From positions 4,323,405-4,345,876 of the forward strand of contig BFEA01000004.1 in assembly GCA_003427395.1 (NCBI GenBank): a stretch of DNA of 22,472 nt, read 5' to 3'. The position numbers and the translations under genes were made by a program. Numbering within the stretch: the first letter of the stretch is position 1; each line of letters begins with the position of its first letter. The notes below the pieces were generated by a model. That model did no database searches. It was not told the origin of the DNA and worked only from the letters and a program-made list of their open reading frames with translations. This DNA is from Chara braunii (lineage: Eukaryota > Streptophyta > Charophyceae > Charales > Characeae). This document shows positions 8,851-17,565 of this stretch, piece after piece.

Positions 8851-9300
8851 GTGATTGTTCACATACAGGGTCTCCGGAGGGTATACAATTATAAATTAGT
8901 TTTTCCGTATAGGGGCTGTACCTTAATATGTTTTGAACTTTTGAACTTCTAAAGTTTTCTGAAGCTTTTTTCTTTTTCTTTTTTGTTGTTTTCTATGTCG
9001 AATTTTACTAATGAACGTTGCAGTGTTCATCAGCCAGTAGTGATCGTTCACCTACAGGGGCTCGGGAGGGTATAAAATTATAAATGAGGTTGGCCATAAA
9101 GGGGGCGTACCTTAATATATTTTGAACTTTTGAACTTTTTTCAAGTTTTTTGAACTTTTGTCTATTTAGTTTTTGATGCTTTTGTCATCTCACCTTTTAC
9201 TAACGAACGTTGAAGTGTTCATCAGCCAATACTTGTTCAGGTGCAAGGCCCATATCGTTCTTTCTAAACTCTTTTCAAGTTTTTTGAAGTTTTTGCTTTT
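8851..9300. repeat. ~189-bp tandem repeat, two full units and a partial third
   Basis: Unit 1 (8851-9039) and unit 2 (9040-about 9230) share GTGATYGTTCAC, a GGAGGGTATA box, CCTTAATAT, TTTTGAACTTTTGAAC and a GTTCATCAGCCA end. After 9231 a shortened third unit retains only the start and the TTTTCAAGTTTTTTGAA part. Each full unit ends with a small hairpin: in unit 1 ATGAAC and GTTCAT flank 8 nt; the arm is imperfect in unit 2. Confidence 0.75.
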
Positions 9301-9710
9301 TTTTTTTTTTTCTTCTTTTTTTTTTCCCGAAATACCCAGCTGCGAGGATTTAGTCCCTCGGCAGTGTCCTGAAAGGTCCTGCCCACCCTAAGTGAAGGCG
9401 GGCCTCCAAATGTGTGCCAATGCCTGCGTATAGGCCTATGAGACCAGGCCAAGCAGAGCCTGTTGCAACCCCTACGGGGGCATGGATCTTTGTTGAGGCC
9501 TTGTTACGAGTTAGCTCCTTGGCATGCCCCTGTGGCCCTCTTCAGCAAGCATGATCCCGCCCTAAGTGAAGGAGGGCCCCTGAATTTCCATATGACCTGA
9601 GTTCATCAATTTAGGCAGAGATTGGTGGACGCCAGACAGTTGCCACGCGCCAGTTGGTTACATCCTCCGTACTCATGAGAATCAGAAATTGTTTGTGAGC
9701 CTTCTAGGCT
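9301..9710. other. Left flank of the LTR retrotransposon
   Basis: Poly(T) runs (9297-9325) are followed by a loose direct repeat: a CACCCTAAGTGAAGGCGGGCC block near 9385 recurs near 9558 as CGCCCTAAGTGAAGGAGGGCC. No gene is recognised. Confidence 0.4.
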
Positions 9711-9714
9711 CTTC
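9711..9714. other. Left target-site duplication (CTTC)
   Basis: CTTC lies immediately before the TG of the 5' LTR and recurs immediately after the CA of the 3' LTR (18989-18992). A 4-bp duplication is at the short end for Ty3-type elements, and a 5-bp version does not match. Confidence 0.65.
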
Positions 9715-10612
9715 TGCAGTAACCCGTGTTTTCTGCAGCAGTCTGGGCCCTCGAAACGGAGCCCAGACGATGCAGGTCAAACTCGGCCTGCACCAGGCAG
9801 TGTGACCACGCACTGCCCTAGGCAAGTCAAAAGTCTAAGTCAACTGTCAGGTCAAAGGTATCGCGCCCAGGCCCTTGGTTGGATACACTCACTTGTTGTG
9901 CGCAGGTACCCAGACAGCATCAAGGCCAGAGGGAATTTGGTTTCAGGTCAATCTGGGCCATCATTTGCACTAAGATCTTGACGGCTGAGGCATGCAGCAT
10001 CCGGGGTCCAGACCCCGTGTCAACGCTACATAAGCGCTGACTTCCTGACTTTGACATTCATTCAGTCTTGCGCCAATGCTGACTTTACGTATTGACGACG
10101 ATGCTGGCTCGACGCTGCGACTCTGGCTGGACGCTGGCTTTGCGCTGGCATTTGGGTGACTACGGCGACGCGCTGCTGGCTCGGCATGGTGGCTGGCTGG
10201 CTATTGTCTTTAGGGCATGCTGACGTGGCAGCTGCCACGCGTCGCTGCAGGAGGAGATCATGACTGTGGGGTAATCGTGGACACGTACCTGGTCATCTTG
10301 AGGTCGACATTGCTCCAGTGCGCCGATGAGGACTGATTGACGTGCCACTCGGCACGTTGTAGTAGAACTTCAAATGTACGTTCAGACTATTGATTATTTG
10401 AGGTGGTGATCGAGGAGGAAGCCGGAGGCAGAAGTGGGCATTGTCTCTCCACTCTCTAAGTCTATTCTCCCTCCTCTCTCTTTTCTTCTGTGAATGATTC
10501 TCCCATCTCATTCTATCTGGACACGATTATGATTATTGATAATTATCAGCAGGTTTATACTCATCAAGGCTTGCATTGTTGACAAGTGTCTTCACGATCT
10601 GGGTCCATTGCA
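9715..10612 (+). repeat. 5' LTR (898 bp)
   Basis: It begins TGCAGTAACCCGTG and ends CATTGCA, the standard TG...CA ends, and aligns along its length with 18010-18988. It is about 80 bp shorter than the 3' LTR, mainly because a block around 10230 is collapsed relative to the 28-bp repeats at 18511-18566. The end is fixed by the PBS three bases downstream. Confidence 0.93.
10025..10060 (+). promoter_or_regulatory. Candidate LTR promoter core
   Basis: A GCTACATAAGCGC box precedes a pyrimidine-rich ATTCATTCAGTC string about 25 bp on, the spacing expected for a TATA-like box and initiator. The same block is present in the 3' LTR near 18320-18355. This is position and composition only. Confidence 0.3.
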
Positions 10613-10875
10613 ATTTGGTATCGGAGCTTACTCCTTACGACGACGATCGATGTGATGACAACAAGATCTGACGTGGACAACGATGAAGAAGGTCGGTGTT
10701 GCTGACGTGGCATAGACTTTGCTGGCGAGAAGTCTTCACGATCTGGGTTCATTGCAATTTGGTATCGGAGCTTACTCCTTACGACAACGTCCGATGTGAT
10801 GACAACAAGATCTGACGTGGACAACGATGAAGAAGGCCGGTGTTGCTGACGTGGCATAGACTTGCTGGCGAGAAG
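10588..10875 (+). repeat. 144-bp tandem duplication including LTR end and PBS
   Basis: 10588-10731 and 10732-10875 are near-identical. Each carries the last ~25 bp of the LTR (from GTCTTCACGATCTGGG to CATTGCA), the primer-binding site and about 100 bp of leader with two TGACGTGG motifs. The right unit has one T fewer in its CATAGACTTT segment. The element therefore has two primer sites. Confidence 0.9.
10616..10627 (+). other. Primer-binding site, initiator tRNA-Met type
   Basis: TGGTATCGGAGC starts 3 nt after the LTR end. It matches the usual plant initiator-Met site TGGTATCAGAGC at 11 of 12 positions. A second identical copy lies at 10760-10771 in the tandem duplication. Confidence 0.85.
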
Positions 10876-11726
10876 ATCAGATCTCGACGCGATTGCTGAC
10901 GTGGCAATCGGGATCGCGATCAAGAGTGACCGCACGGCAGCCGGGATCGCGATAGTGAGGCGACATCGCGATCCCACGTTGACGTGGCATATCATGTGCC
11001 ACGTCTAGAGACTTGGTTGCTGCAGATTGCTGACGTGGCATTCTCATGCTGCATTAGCAACTGAGGCGCGACCAAATCTGATACAGATGCTGACGTGGCC
11101 TTTGGACATCAAGGCTGATTGCTGTTGTGGCAGGCAGGTGTCATACACGATTGTCTTCTGACGTGGCGAGCCTGTTGACATGGCATTGGCTCCATTGGCT
11201 GATGTGGCATTGATTTGATTGGCTGGAACAGTGACGGTATCACACCAAGACGCGAGGAAGTGGCAAGTGGGAAGGACCAGAGCACACATTTGTTGATGTG
11301 GAAGATCTGCTATGTTGGCACGCCAGGGATGACACGTGGCAAGCAGGTGGCTGCCAAGTAAGAGTTGCACCTTGAAGACGAAGGTGGTACGACTGATTGA
11401 ATGGCTGACTGGACAGTTGTAGTGCCTGCTGTCAAGAGGGGTGCGGTATCACATTGGCACTAGGAACGACGCTGACAAATTGTTTGTGGATTGATGTTGG
11501 CATACTTACCTGTCGTTTGTTGTGTTGTGGTGCTGTGCGTACGGTGCCTATACACTCTTAATTAGAACGTCATCACATAGACAGACAAAGAACAGCAGTT
11601 GTTAGAATTAGAAATAATTGGATTTATTGTCTTCTTCGGTTGTTGAAATTCTTGTTGTTGTAGAATAGTGCGGCCATGGAATTTATTATTGCTATTTGAT
11701 TATTTATTGTGCGGCATACGCACCTC
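10628..11726 (+). promoter_or_regulatory. Retrotransposon leader with TGACGTGG array and hairpins
   Basis: This ~1.1-kb stretch between PBS and gag has no convincing gene. It carries nine TGACGTGG motifs (10669, 10703, 10813, 10847, 10897, 10980, 11031, 11091, 11159), five of them the full TGACGTGGCA, plus decayed versions (TGACATGGCA near 11176, TGATGTGGCA near 11200). The motif resembles the ACGT-core sites of plant bZIP factors. It also holds a perfect hairpin (10981-11005) and three copies of GGGATCGCGAT, one inverted (10910, 10943, 10965). It may be a transcriptional enhancer, an RNA packaging region or both. Confidence 0.6.
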
Positions 11727-12487
11727 ATGATGTCCCTCTTCTGGTATTGTTTGAAATTATCGGTGCTTACTCGATTTATTCCCTTTCTCTTCTATCCAGT
11801 CTCACTCATCTTCGGCATTGATGAGGAGACCCCTGATCCCCAAACCAGTCATCAAGTGGACGAGCGGAAGAAGGGTTTGAATGCCCGCTTGGACCAACTG
11901 ATTTTTTACCTTCGTGGCGCAGGTGCCGAAGCCGAGGCATACGTGCGAGACAAGTTCGACTTGAAGGCAGTATGAACTGCTATCAGACAGCCCAAAACAG
12001 GCACCAACGTCATTCAGGATGTACTAATCAAGTGTCGTCAGACAATTGATAAGTATATCATTGAGCAACTTGGAAGGATTGTAGACCAAAAAGAGGAGAG
12101 AGAAATAATGGTGTCTGAAGAAATTGTGGGTGAAAATATCAAACAACTAGAGGAAACACTTGAGAAGGAGAAGAAACGGAAAGTAGAATTGAGAAAGAAA
12201 AAGAGTGAACAGCAAGAGCAGAAAATCCAAGAAATCAGACAAACTGTTATCAAGACCGTAGGAGAAGATCAGCAAATTTCTTTGGCTCAACTTGTGACCT
12301 ACTTAGCTCACCTTGAGATGAAAATTGATGGGTACGGTAAACAACTGCAGGCACAGATTGATGATGTGGCCGCAGGACTACGGACAATCACAAATCTAGT
12401 CAAAGGAAAGCACCAGGTGGTTGAGGAAGTCAAAAAAAAAACAGAAGAAAAAACAAAGAAAATTAATGGGAGATGCCATGAAGTCTC
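11727..12487 (+). pseudogene. gag N-terminal part, coiled-coil region (broken)
   Basis: The first ATG in a frame continuous with gag-like sequence is at 11727; the true start is uncertain. The frame encodes an acidic N-terminal segment with DERKKGLNARLDQLIFYL, an in-frame TGA at 11973, then a long Lys/Glu/Gln-rich stretch (about 12060-12470) with the heptad-like look of a coiled coil. Such an N-terminal coiled coil before the capsid is plausible for a Ty3-type Gag and would mediate self-assembly. The frame is cut at 12488 by the TTAA element. A one-base shift near the A-rich 12430-12470 segment is needed to join the frame that continues at 13325. No homologue is recognised by sequence, so the assignment rests on position. 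Confidence 0.6.
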
Positions 12488-13328
12488 TTAAACCACCAGT
12501 ACCTCCGAGCCTGTTTTTGCCGACCCTGATTTTCACTGCGCTCCGAGTTTTGCCGAGCCTGGGTCCCACTCCATTTCTTTACGGTACTCTCACGGGAAGA
12601 ACAAAAAAAAAAAAAAAAAAAAGTTGCGGTCGTGAAAACTCAGAAAACAAGAAAAAGAAACAAAGTTGTGGGCTCGGAAGTGTAAGTGTGAGTGTGCCCT
12701 CAGTGAGGGCATCTCAGCCCCGTGGCCAGGTTGTCAGATTTCAAAAACTCAAAAAAAAAAAAAAAACGGACAAACATGGATTCGTCCGTGAAAATGGCAA
12801 GATACATTCCCGTAAGTGCCAGTGTGATTAGGGTTACAATCCTCTGAGGGAACACAGCTCGAGCAGATCATGGATTCAGATTGTCAGAGTCCAGAAAATG
12901 AAAACAAGAAAAAAAAAAACGAAAACATGGATTCGGCCTTGAAAACGGCTGGATACATCAGTGTTACAATCATCTGAGGAAAAAATATTAGAGCAGATCA
13001 CGGATTCCGCCCTGCCTCGTTGGCAGGGTACTCATAACAAAGAAATACAAAAGAGAAAAAGAAAACAACAAGTTTGAGAACGTGACCGTCTTTGCTGTAA
13101 GATGCATGCAAGACTATGAGGCTGTGTGAGCACGGTCTCCTAGACATCCCTGCCCGACATCATTGCAGTACAAAGGCCCGTTTTTTTTCCTTTCCCTTTC
13201 GTGCACGGGCAAAAAAAAAAAAAACGACTTTTGGGACATTGTCGACCCTCTGTCCGACCCCCGAAAAGTTCGGGTACTGGCCAGTATCACGTAATTTCCC
13301 AACACTGGGGAAGGTACTGGTGGTTTAA
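12488..13328. mobile_element. TTAA-bounded element, copy 2, inserted in gag
   Basis: The left end TTAAACCACCAGTACCT and the right end AGGTACTGGTGGTTTAA are perfect 17-bp inverted repeats. The right end extends the match to copy 1 (1430) to about 24 bp with one difference (CTTCCCCAG against CTTTCCCAG). Unlike copy 1 the interior is not palindromic. It holds A runs and two direct units of about 150 bp (12729-12878 and 12879-about 13006, both with GTTGTCAG or ATTGTCAG, ACATGGATTCG and GAGCAGATCA). No transposase is encoded; the Lys-rich frames come from the A runs. It is a non-autonomous element whose TTAA ends fit a piggyBac-like target duplication. Confidence 0.75.
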
Positions 13329-13945
13329 TGAAGAGACTCAGAAACTGGAAGAAAAGAAACCGGACGAAAAGAAAGGGGAGCCTTCAAGTCTGCTGAAGTC
13401 TCCAGAAGAAAAAAAGGACACCACTGCACAGCCTGAGAAAGCTAAAAAAAAGAAAAAGTTAAGATGAAATTGCCTTTCACATTCAGCAATAGCAAGGGTG
13501 AAAATTTGTTGTTGTGGATTGCCGAGATACAGACATATTGTATTACGGCCCCTGTTGAACGCGAGTCCCAAGTTGCTTTCTCTACTACTTGTCTTGGGGG
13601 GGAAAGCGAACGAATGGGTTTTGGTCGAAGCTAACGCAGCGGGGTTTGATGATATTGGGGAGTGGGCTGCAACCTTGAAAGTGAAGCAGTTCCTTTGTAA
13701 GTTTAAGGAAGGCTTCTTGGACAAGACGACGATCGACAAGGCCTTCGACTAGCTTACTACCATTGGTCAAAAACATTGAACTTCGGTAGAAGCTTTGTCT
13801 CGGGAAGTTGATCGGTTGTTGCAGGTCCCTGGATTAAACCTACAGGACAACCAGGTCTATATATCTATTCCCGCGCTCTGCCCGATCCCATTCGAGGACA
13901 ACTCGTGGCAGAGTCAAAATCCGGTAATTACAGACAACTTTGACC
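13325..13945 (+). pseudogene. gag capsid region (broken)
   Basis: Right of the TTAA insert a Lys/Glu-rich linker (ETQKLEEKKPDEKK, to about 13463) leads to MKLPFTFSNSKGENLLLWI at 13464, a capsid-like start of Ty3 Gag (the F.G....L..W pattern). Its end, with SRALPDPIRGQLVAESK at about 13868-13918, matches the L.dpIRgqL segment of retrotransposon capsids. Frame changes sit at homopolymers, at the A-rich 13443-13458 and the G run near 13597-13603. Stops occur at 13750 and near 13778. The capsid would form the particle that holds the element's RNA. Homology is by motif only. Confidence 0.7.
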
Positions 13946-14071
13946 TCTCAGGTGAATAATTCGTATGCATCTGTTGTGAAGTTTGGTGGTGGTGCAAGAT
14001 CAGGCAAGCGGATACTTTGACGCCAAAAACGCCAAGACCACACCCTCGTCGTCTTTGATGTCGATACTGCG

Positions 14072-14368
14072 GTGAAGTGGCCATTGGAGGCCGAGGGTGT
14101 GGCAAGCAACAGTGAGTCTGGGAAGGGGGAAGTCACTGCTGCCGTGGTCAACAAGGGAGGACCACGACCGCGAGTAAAGAAGAAGAGATCATTCTCATTT
14201 CCAGAGCATCTCGGAATTGCGGTCGGGAGGTCGTGGGAAAAGATAGGTTTGTCACGAGAAACGTGGCAGGAGCGGATGGACAACGCACAGTGCCTGAAGT
14301 GTGGCACTGCAGGGCATGTCATTGCTTGGTGCCCGTTAATCGGAAACCCAAAAGTGAGCAGCCAGTAG
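14072..14368 (+). pseudogene. gag C-terminus with CCHC zinc knuckle
   Basis: The frame contains a basic stretch (PRPRVKKKRSFSF, about residues 30-42) and then C-X2-C-X4-H-X4-C at 14291-14332, a textbook nucleocapsid knuckle for binding the element's RNA. It ends at a TAG (14366-14368). Twelve bases before that stop lies C CCA AAA in the gag frame, and a stem-loop (14363-14389) contains the stop itself. Pol continues in the -1 frame. The connection to the capsid frame upstream (13946-14071) is broken. Confidence 0.8.
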
Positions 14369-14389
14369 GAGTAACATTTGCTCCTACTG
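14347..14389 (+). promoter_or_regulatory. Candidate -1 programmed frameshift signal at gag/pol
   Basis: The heptamer CCCAAAA (14347-14353) fits X XXY YYZ and is in phase with gag. A 9-nt spacer (14354-14362) leads to a perfect 9-bp stem, CAGTAGGAG (14363-14371) with CTCCTACTG (14381-14389), and a 9-nt loop. Slipping one base back enters the protease frame. In a decayed element the frame difference could instead be an ordinary one-base deletion. Confidence 0.5.
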
Positions 14390-15231
14390 AGTCTAAGGGT
14401 TTGGATGTAGAAAAACGTAAGGCGCCTACTAACCCTTTCAATTCTTTTACTCGCATGGCAGAGGATGGTTCTTCTTCGGCCCATCGTCCAAAACACCCTG
14501 AACTTGTCTTATGCATTGTCGCTCTGGACGACTCTCTTGACGAGCTCGGTAACGAGTTGCTGAAACTACGTAGCTCGTGCGCTAAGAAATTTAAGTCTAA
14601 GGGTGACCTATTAATCACGGATTTAGAGATTGCACATACGCGTGTAGGTGCACTATTGGACTCAGATTCGACGCGACCCTACATATCCGAGAAAGCAATC
14701 CGCAAATTGTATCTCGGAATGAAAGTGAAAGATCTATCTCGACCTATCACGTCTATTTTGGCAGACAAAAGCACGTTTACTATCTCGCTGTGTGTCGATC
14801 GTGTTAAGTGTCGTTTTCGAACCAAGGAAGGTAAAAAGATTGTACACGAAGTATCCTTCCTTGTGGAAAAGAACTTACCCTTTGATTTGATTCTGGGTAT
14901 GGACTGGCACGAGGAAGCCAACCCAGAAATCAAGTTCAAAGAGAAAATAGTGCAACTAAGGGATGCACATTCTGAGTTGAAACCAATCAAACTGCATTAT
15001 AAGTTTGACTCCGACTCTAGTTTGTCTTTCTATTGCATGAGTTATCCAACATTTCAATCAATGGTTTTAAAGAAGAAATTGGAAAAGGAAGTAATGATGG
15101 TCTTAGTGAAGAAGGCAGGTGAATGTTCTACTTCCTATCCTCCTTCGATTGAGAAACTCCAGGAGGAGTATAAAGATTTGCAAACTGAACCAACAGGAAT
15201 AACTGAACGTGCTATCAAGCACACAATATAA
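14354..15231 (+). pseudogene. pol N-terminus with retroviral-type aspartic protease
   Basis: The frame following the gag overlap stays open to a TAA at 15229. The protease core lies at about 14640-14960: the active-site loop reads ALLDSDSTRPYIS (catalytic Asp at 14659-14661), and the second signature LPFDLILGMDWH lies near 14875. In this family the loop is D-S/T-G, here D-S-D; a single G-to-A change (GGT to GAT at 14666) would explain it and should inactivate the enzyme. The protease would cut the Gag-Pol precursor. RT follows in the same frame after the one TAA, so that stop looks like a point mutation rather than a domain boundary. Confidence 0.85.
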
Positions 15232-16104
15232 ATTATTCTTGGTAGTAAGATTTCCAAGGGCCCTATCTACCGAATGTTTTCTGGGGAACTCGAGGAACTT
15301 AAGAAGCAGTTGCAGGACTTAGCAGAAAAAGGATGGATTCGCCCTAGCTCCTCTCCTTATGGTGCCCCTGTCCTATTTCTGCGCAAAAAGGAAGGTGAGT
15401 TGTGTCTTTGTATTGACTACAAAGGGTTGAATGTCGTCACTGTTAAGAACGCCGAACCACTTTCACGCATTGACGACTTGTTGGACCAGTTGCAGGGTTG
15501 CAAGTTTTTCAGTAAGATTGATCTAAAGTCTGGATACCACCAGATCGAGGTGGATCCCGTGGATCAACACAAGACTTCGTTCCGAACCAGGTATGGTCAC
15601 TACGAGTTCGTGGTTATGCCTTTTAGACTGACTAACGCCCCAGCGACCTTCCAGAGATCCATGAATGAACTGTTTCGTCAATGGTTGGACCAGTTCGTCA
15701 TTGTTTATCTCGACGACATTCTAGTGTACAATAAGATACTAGAAGATCGCGAAAAACACTTATGTCTCGTATTAGGAAAGTTCCATGGGGGCAATTTCAA
15801 GCTAAACCCAAAGAAGTCCGAGTTCACTAAGTTTGAAGTCTCATACCTTGGACATATAGTGAACAAGGAGGGCCTAAGGCCCGAAGAAAAGAAAATATCA
15901 GCAATTAGAGATTGGCCACGACCGAAGTTTGTAACTGAGTTACGATCTTTCCTTGGTTTGGCAAGCTACTATACGAACTTTGTAAGAAACTTCTCACAGA
16001 TTGCCGCACCAATGAGAAGATTATTAAAGAAAGGAGCTATCTGTTTGTGGGACAAGGACTGTGAGTCCTCCTTCAAGAAGGTAAAGTATGCGTTGACTCA
16101 CTAA
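15232..16104 (+). pseudogene. Reverse transcriptase domain (Ty3 type)
   Basis: The best preserved part of the element. From the Met at 15274, [12 protein letters not shown] holds the first catalytic Asp (residue 83), [11 protein letters not shown] lies at 116-126 and YLDD at 145-148 supplies the other two aspartates. SYLGHIV at about 190-196 and the [12 protein letters not shown] block (226-237) mark the thumb and connection. It copies element RNA into cDNA primed by tRNA-Met. One change stands out: the family's PFGLTNAP is PFR here. TAA codons at 15229 and 16102 bracket the domain in an otherwise continuous frame, so the polyprotein is broken on both sides. Confidence 0.95.
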
Positions 16105-16465
16105 CCTGTTATGAAAATTGTTGATATGTTTTTTCCCTTCATCGTTATTGCTGATGCAAGTCAGTATGGGATTGGCGCAGACCAATTGAGTTTATGTTCG
16201 CACGTCTACCATTAGACAAGGTCGCCAACTCCACCTATGAAAGGGAACTATATGCCTTAGTCTGTGCGTTGGACACATAGAAGCACTACTTATTAAGGAG
16301 GTACCTCACTGTGTATTCAAACCACTCTACTCAGAAGTGATAAAGACACAACCTAGACTCTCTAATAAGTTAGTACGTTGGTCTGCATTCATTGATACTT
16401 TTGATTTTGAATTGAAGACTATCAAAGGTAAGTCTAACGTGGTTGCAGATGCATTGTCCAGACGT
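16105..16465 (+). pseudogene. RNase H domain (deleted and frameshifted)
   Basis: The domain opens in the RT frame with IVIADASQYGIGA (first catalytic Asp at 16153-16155) and then jumps. A different frame continues with PIEFMF, then STYERELYALVCAL and KHYLLRRYLTVYSNH, with a stop at about 16278, and a third frame supplies LSNKLVRW and SNVVADALSRR at the end. The piece between GIGA and PIEF is shorter than usual in the family, suggesting a small deletion. The usual TDH near the end is SNH here, losing a conserved Asp. RNase H would remove the RNA strand during cDNA synthesis. Confidence 0.85.
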
Positions 16466-17565
16466 TGCGATTTCTTTGGTACTATTATCTCCTACCTGAA
16501 TGTTGGGGGTGATTTGAAAGATAAAATTCGTCAAGGATATGTTACCGATCCTATTTGGAACCCTATTTTGGATGTCCTTGCGAAAGATCCATCTCTACTT
16601 CCCAACTATAGAGTGACCGATGGTTTGCTTTTCTTGTTAGACCAAATTGAACAAAGATTGTGTATTCCTCATCAAGAAGAGATCAAAAGTCTTCTAACTG
16701 GGGAATGTCACGACTTTGAAGGACATTTTGGTTTCAATAAAACTTATGCAGAAATCAGAGAACGCTTTGTGTGGAAGGGATTGAAAGATGACGTACTAAC
16801 TTATGTTCGTACATGTTTGGTGTGTCAGAGAAACAAACCGTCACACGAAAATCCACTCGGTCTTTTGAAGCCATTACCGATTCCTAGCGAACGAGGTGAG
16901 TCTATCTCAATAGACTTCATGAGCCTCACCAAAAGCCGAAATGGCAATAGTCAAGTAATGGTTATTGTGGACTCGTTTCTCTAAATATGCCATGTTTATT
17001 CCCTTACCCACAGAAGCGTGAACCGAACTTGTCATTCAAAAGTTTCAGCTGCGATGAACTGAGTATGGTTTTCCCCTCTCCATTGTATTTGATCGTGATG
17101 CCAGGTTCACAAGTATGCCATGGCCAAAACTTATGATAGCCTACGGTACACGAGTGACCATGTCGTCAGGGTGACACCCTGAAACGAATGGACAAAGTGA
17201 ACAGATCAACCGTTTGTGCCAACAGCTTTTGCGCATGTATGTGAGACCCGATCAGATTGATTGGAACTTACCCAAGATAGCAAGTGCATACAACAATAGT
17301 GTTCATACCGCTACAGGGCGTACGCCTAATGCACTGCACAAGGGGTGGAAACCTAAGCGTCCCATTGATGTGCTAACACGGGACCAATTCCTAAGGTTAC
17401 CTCCAGGGACCCGGGAGTATGCAGTATTGTTTCAAGAAGACATCAAGAAAGTAAAAGACAATCTAAAGAAAGTTGAGGACCAAATGATTGAACAAGCTAA
17501 CAAGCATCGCCGACCATCAACATTCAAGGAAGGTGATCTAGTCTGGGTCAAGTCCAAAAAGTTTT
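16466..17565 (+). pseudogene. Integrase (HHCC and D,D35E core, frameshifted)
   Basis: The zinc-binding HHCC set is complete in the frame ending at 16984: CHDFEGH (H-X4-H), then TCLVC (C-X2-C). The first catalytic Asp is in SIDFMSL (16913-16915). At about 16980 the frame shifts by one base. The core continues in the next frame with KYAMFIPLPTEA, FDRDARFTS (Asp at 17091-17093) and HPETNGQSE (Glu at 17199-17201). That Asp and Glu are separated by exactly 35 residues, so the core suffered no further indel. Three TGA codons interrupt this part (near 17020, 17053 and 17171). A C-terminal FKEGDLVWVKSKK follows near 17523. Integrase would insert the cDNA into the host chromosome. Confidence 0.9.

Noticed and set aside
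9710-9714. 5-bp target-site duplication for the LTR element
   Set aside because: TCTTC and CTTCC do not match; only the 4-bp CTTC does with TG...CA ends.
10564-10995. 143-codon minus-strand frame with internal repeats
   Set aside because: The repetition comes from the 144-bp leader duplication; it is antisense to the retrotransposon and matches no family.
10669-11168. Regularly recurring motif as a CRISPR array
   Set aside because: The motif is 8-10 bp with irregular spacing inside a eukaryotic retrotransposon leader.
12421-12831. Lys-rich 136-codon frame
   Set aside because: It runs from the gag coiled coil across the TTAA insertion into A runs; a low-complexity by-product.
12479-13338. 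9-bp target duplication (Mutator-like) at TTAA copy 2
   Set aside because: TGAAGTCTC against TGAAGAGAC matches at only 6 of 9 positions, and copy 1 shows nothing similar.
14233-14353. Start of the long pol frame before the heptamer as real coding
   Set aside because: This part is the shadow of the gag zinc-knuckle frame; pol homology begins only later.
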